The notes below the pieces were generated by a model. That model searched no databases. It saw nothing but the letters and a program-made list of their open reading frames with translations, and was not told the origin of the DNA. Shown piece after piece: positions 59,595 through 64,000 of a stretch of DNA of 64,000 bases. This DNA comes from Pyricularia pennisetigena (lineage: Eukaryota; Ascomycota; Sordariomycetes; Magnaporthales; Pyriculariaceae). Both the position numbers and the translations under genes were made by a program. The stretch is taken from assembly GCF_004337985.1 (NCBI RefSeq), contig NC_043744.1, positions 1,056,730-1,120,729 of the forward strand, in the 5' to 3' direction. Each line of letters begins with the position of its first letter. Position 1 is the stretch's first letter.

Positions 59595-60534
59595 CGAAAT
59601 ATAGTAATTTAAAAAATTGAACAAAACATTCAATGCTAAATCTGTATATATATAGTATATATATTTATATAGATAATAAATTTGCCATATAAAATACTTC
59701 AAGATTGATTATTTTAAGAATAGAACAAGTATAATAAGTTGTATAATTTATATTACGAAAAACAGTGTTTGCTACAAGATTCACCATAATTCAAATAATA
59801 TAACCCATACTTTTAACATATGAAATAGCTTCTACTTGCATTGAAAATCAAATATATTATATTTTTCCTTATATGATTATAATTTCTGATGTCCTTCATA
59901 CTGTTAACCATATAGGAATAATACGAAAGTGTCTTAGTTTTATTCTAAATAACAGTTATTTCGTACATTGTGAATAGAGATTTATACTATTTGAATTTGA
60001 GCGGATTTTCTCACAGCAACCGCTTTTTGTATCATACTTTATATCATTTATTATTCTAAATTATTATTTAAGATAATTAACTTCTCACTTTTTATGTTGG
60101 AAAATCATTCTATACATATTTTGGTAGTTGACCTTTCTAAAATATCTTTTTTTAAATTGCTGTACTTCTTGAGCCATATATATATATAGAATAAGTTAGA
60201 AACCAGCATTACCTGTCCTATCTATGCTTTTCATCGGGCTTAAAAATTTGAAGATAAAAGATATACATTTATTAAATAAAACTCTTTCTAAAATAATTTA
60301 AACCTCATTTCTATTTGTTGACAATATTAAAGCTTTGGCCTATTTTCCATATTGAATATGAAAATACTTTGCTTATAATACCGCAATTTAGAGGTGTAAA
60401 TATAAATTTAAAATTCCTTAGGTACTTCTTAAATAGTTTTTGCCATCAGTGGTATTGGCCCACGGTTTTGCCGAAAATCACGAGTTTACAACCCCTTTTC
60501 TGCGGGGGCCCACAACGTATAGCCACAAATACAG
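59590..60534. other. AT-rich, no gene
   Basis: No open frame with recognisable content. The frame at 60315-60767 runs into the dispersed repeat and is not a gene. Confidence 0.5.
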
Positions 60535-60690
60535 GTAATCTAGCTTCAGGCCTTATCCCTGAAACCCACCACTTTACAATTAAACGTAATTTAATTATAA
60601 TTTTGCAATGTACCCGTAGATTTATCCTCAAAATGCTTTGGGCCAGGTTTGAAAATAATTTGCCGATTGTCGCCGTGTATAATAATATCT
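60535..60690 (+). repeat. degenerate dispersed repeat, copy C
   Basis: Third copy of the family at 46204 and 47389. It shares ATCCCTGAAACCC, CAATGTACC and a diverged GCCGATTGTCGCCGT block. Confidence 0.6.
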
Positions 60691-63600
60691 TCGTCAGTCT
60701 CCCGATGGAACTTTCCCTATTAGTCCACAATTACATAGACAAAATGTTAACAAAAGAATGTCGATAAAAATCAAAAACGTTTTAACATGTTTTTCCAACT
60801 AAAAACTGAATTGAAACCGTTTACTATGACAAGCGCTGACATAGAACAGGAAACCACACTCGCCCTTTTATTGACCCGTCAGCGCCTCAGCTGGCCTTTT
60901 CAGAAGCTCGACCCTTGCGCGCAGCTGACAAACACCTGTTACATCGAATAAAGCAGGTTTTGTTTGGCACACAAAAGCTTGATAATACTTTTGGTAAACA
61001 CAATAGAAACCCTTGACTGGTGAAATTCCATGTCCAAGAAAATGCCTTTACGCTACGGTAGACGTGAATAGTATCTGATTGTGGAGAAAGGACTGAAGAG
61101 TAAGAGCCCCATATAAAATATGGGGCAGAAAAACTGTGATGCCTGCGGACCAGCTAGATACATATTTGGAAAGCTGTAGCTTGCAAATTACATTGCCGTA
61201 TGCGATTATCTCTCGCACGCAACGAGTCCCTTTTGTCAAGCGGTATTTTCTTAGTGGGAGTAACCCGGTCGTTGGCTCTGCGGCAAATCATTGGTTAATC
61301 TGAGATCAGCATCGGGGATGTTTGCAGCAATTCATAGTAGCAAGAAGAGGTTGAACCTTGACAGGTAAAAGCAACACTACGACGAGTTAAATATGCCCAT
61401 CAATCATGTCCCATGCTACGGTAGTCTAGAGTTGCATTCTCTATTCTGACTGATCTCACACCTATACCATGGTATTATATAGTTTTATGCCATTATTGCC
61501 GATCATACGATGGGTGTCGGGATGACGGACTGTTTTGCGGAATGACATCGAAGCCTTAAAAATGCCGAAGCTTCTCCATGCGCTCCACAGCCAACGAACC
61601 GGGGAATGACAGACAGTTTTGACAAGCACCAAACCCCCAATCCCTCTTTTTTTCAGGTGGATCTTGTCCGAATCGGCTGACTTGGCTTAGCTTCCCTAGC
61701 TTCCTAATGCGGGAAGGCCGGCCACGCAGGCAAACTTGGACCAGATACTAGATACTACATAGGGTATAGCTTCGTACTAGCAGACTCATCAAGTATACAG
61801 CGTGGGTGACTCACTGAATTCTGAAACTTAAATATTATGTCTCTTCTAACCACCATCACTAACCCTCCTTCGCTGACTCAATCGCACATGCCTTCGTCCA
61901 AAACCAAAAATACCAGCCTGGGAGATATGCTGATGATACAAAACAGATAACCTGCTCGAAAACAATTAACAACATCAATAATAAAAGCCAGAATGCTCTC
62001 ATTCAGTCAGTAACCTCCTCGCCGTAGCCGTTTTGTCCCAGGCGTCCCAAGAAGCCCACCCATTACTACAGAAAGTCCCCTCTCCCTTCGGGCCACAATT
62101 CAAATCGATTCTTTGCAGAATACTTTATGCGCGTAGATGAAAGCCATTTTGAATTGCGCAATTAATTGACTTTGGTATTCAACCATACCACGGCACGGCA
62201 GCATTCAGTCAGAGTTACCAGTGTATCAGAGACCTGACGACATGATGGGTCCTCCTAGTCCACACGATACACTGCAGCACGATTACATTAACTCACTTCG
62301 ACCACCACAACAAAAGCCGACGCAGACTTTCGTTGTTCGAGTTTCGAAGCAAAATAGATACCACCAGGAAAGTCTCGGTTGACTTCCTGATGTGTTGAAA
62401 CCGGCCAAACGATCCGGGCAGGCCTCGAAACTGCAGACTCCTGATCACTCGATTGGCAACGTCCGGTGATCCTGAAGATCCCGTATCCACGGCGGGCCGT
62501 AGTCAGACGCGCTACCATTACGCCAGCAGACCGGAGGTGTGTTGGATTATTCATGGAAACAACAGTGGATGATTGGAACATGAAGTAGAGTTTGTGGGTT
62601 ACTTGGTTGTGGACGCAGGCTAGAATGTTCCCAAAGAGAGTTCACTTTCATATTTTTCTCGGACGCACTCGGGCAGGGGAGTCAGGGCTAGCCCCTCTGC
62701 TCTCCAAGGAAAAGCCAAAGTACGTGAAATATCCTCAGAGTCCTTGGTGATCATGGTGAATGGCATCGCACGGACTTGCATTTTCAATTGGCGAATATAC
62801 CCGCCATGTGCTCATTTACTTCTGGCACACAAATACCAGACATCCAGCTACCCACCGGTACAACCTCTTGTGCTGAAAGCATCATCAAAAACGAAAGTTT
62901 CTGTTAATCACCAATTGCAGTCACTTCTGTGACAAAACCCACAGCGAAACGGATATACCGTGCACTATCTACTGTTGACAGCTCAAGGTGGGGCAAGTGC
63001 TTACTGTCTTAGACATACAGCCCCCGCCACTAGGGCCCAATTATACATCAAGTCCTCAAACCACTGGCAACACTATTATATTGTCACAGTCCACCCACGA
63101 AAGTATCGACAGGATCAAAATAACACATTTACCGCATGTGAATTTTTACTGAGGCTAAATGTCTCAGGCACACCGGATGTCATTGGATTCATGATTCAGA
63201 TTTTTCCATCTTTGACGGGTGCCTAACAGTTCGGAGACGGCCGTGTTCGCCATAAATCGAGCCCAGGGCTGTATCTTACCGGGAGAATTATAGCCCCCCG
63301 CATATGGCCACTACTACTGGTATTCCAGCATTATCCGCACCACAGATAAAACGGGATTTTTTTTTTTCCTCTTTCAACAAATTAATAAATAGTTTAATTG
63401 ATACGATTCCTATGGGGGTGTTAATCTGCTACAGCATTATTCTAACCTGCAAACGTTGCAACCGACATTCTCAATTATACTGTGTAGAGTGCGCCTGAAA
63501 TAGAATGGAAGATAAAATATAGAAACTATATTATTACTTGATATAACAACCAGTGGAAAGTTCATAAGTACTCCAAGTCTTAGTGTATGCATTGACGGTT

Positions 63601-63906
63601 TCTCAGAAAGTAGAAAAAATACTTGACTTGCATAAACATGTAAATAAAGCGCTTTACAAAGCGATTCATAGCACAGCGCAAATTACACAAGAATCCCTTG
63701 ATATTAATCAAGCTAGGGGCTTCATTCATCAATTGAGAAATGCACGGAGAATTGAATATAAGAGAGGCACCAAATTGTCTTCATTCAGCTTCTAACTCGA
63801 CTTGAATCCTGTCTGCTATAGCTTCGCGTATCAAATTCCCCGTCAGAAACCTCCCACTCATTTTAACAGCCCCTTTTTCCAGTGCATACATTGGTTTATT
63901 CACAAA
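60691..63906. other. intergenic, base composition returns to normal
   Basis: From about 60,830 the AT richness falls. Frames at 62288-62581 (-), 62960-63226 (+) and 63583-63795 (+) have no signal peptide, domain or family likeness. No gene is supported, though a multi-exon gene without known homologues could be missed. Confidence 0.45.
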
Positions 63907-64000
63907 ATGCGGTTCATAACAGTTCATATCCTTACCCTCCTGGCCCTTGGCGTTTCAGCCACCCCCGTCCCCGCTGACCGTTCCCGAAGGCTGCAAACCG
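63907..64000 (+). CDS. N-terminus of a secreted protein, cut by window end
   Basis: Thirty-one codons are visible. They form a signal peptide (MRFITVHILTLLALGVSA) followed by TPVPADRSRR, with a dibasic RR that could be a processing site. The layout (short hydrophobic leader, then T/P-V-P and a basic site) resembles that of the secreted protein at 25,076. The rest lies outside the window, so no family can be named. Confidence 0.6.
   Translation, partial: MRFITVHILTLLALGVSATPVPADRSRRLQT

Noticed and set aside
62288..63795. Three short frames near the right end (62288-62581 -, 62960-63226 +, 63583-63795 +)
   Set aside because: No signal peptide, domain or splice structure, and lengths within chance expectation.

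Overview
The window is nuclear DNA of a filamentous ascomycete (Pezizomycotina, most likely a Sordariomycete). Genes have one to four short introns of about 60-130 bp with GTAAGT-like donors. The encoded families are typical of these fungi: HET-C, fungal GLTP, a DUF3433-type membrane protein, an HSPA12-like ATPase and a CE5 cutinase. A Pot2/Fot1-type transposon and an LTR element that looks mutated by repeat-induced point mutation (RIP) fit the same group. The genus is not certain.

Positions 1-39,500 form a GC-balanced gene compartment. In order it holds: a macro-domain hydrolase (-), cytosolic glutaminyl-tRNA synthetase (+), a large DUF3433-like membrane protein (+), an unrecognised Cys/His protein (-) divergent from an HSPA12-like ATPase (+), a SET-domain protein with a signal peptide and an 18-copy 9-bp minisatellite (-), and an FAD monooxygenase (+). 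These are followed by two small secreted-protein genes (+), a BAHD-like acyltransferase (+), a full HET-C gene (-), a CE5 cutinase-family esterase (+) and a glycolipid transfer protein (-). The last group is notable because homologues of Neurospora het-c and Podospora het-c (HET-C2, a GLTP), two unrelated heterokaryon-incompatibility genes, lie about 4 kb apart with only the esterase between them.

Positions 39,500-64,000 form an AT-rich, gene-poor, repeat-rich compartment. It holds a broken trans-enoyl-reductase-like pseudogene, a 195-bp foldback element with a perfect 31-bp hairpin, degenerate inverted repeats, and a 7.1-kb Ty3/gypsy chromovirus-type retrotransposon with a 5-bp target duplication. 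That retrotransposon is riddled with transition-type damage. It also holds a structurally intact 1.86-kb Pot2-like transposon with 42-bp terminal inverted repeats. Three small secreted-protein genes lie here: a Cys-rich Kex2-type propeptide, a Lys/Asp pentad-repeat protein, and a signal peptide cut off by the window end. This is the pattern called a two-speed genome, with candidate effectors in transposon-rich DNA.

Two assembly gaps (22,522-22,542 and 26,858-27,396) lie in low-complexity or repeat sequence. I found no rRNA, no convincing tRNA and no CRISPR. Exon boundaries were set by eye from splice consensus, reading frame and family similarity, without transcript data.
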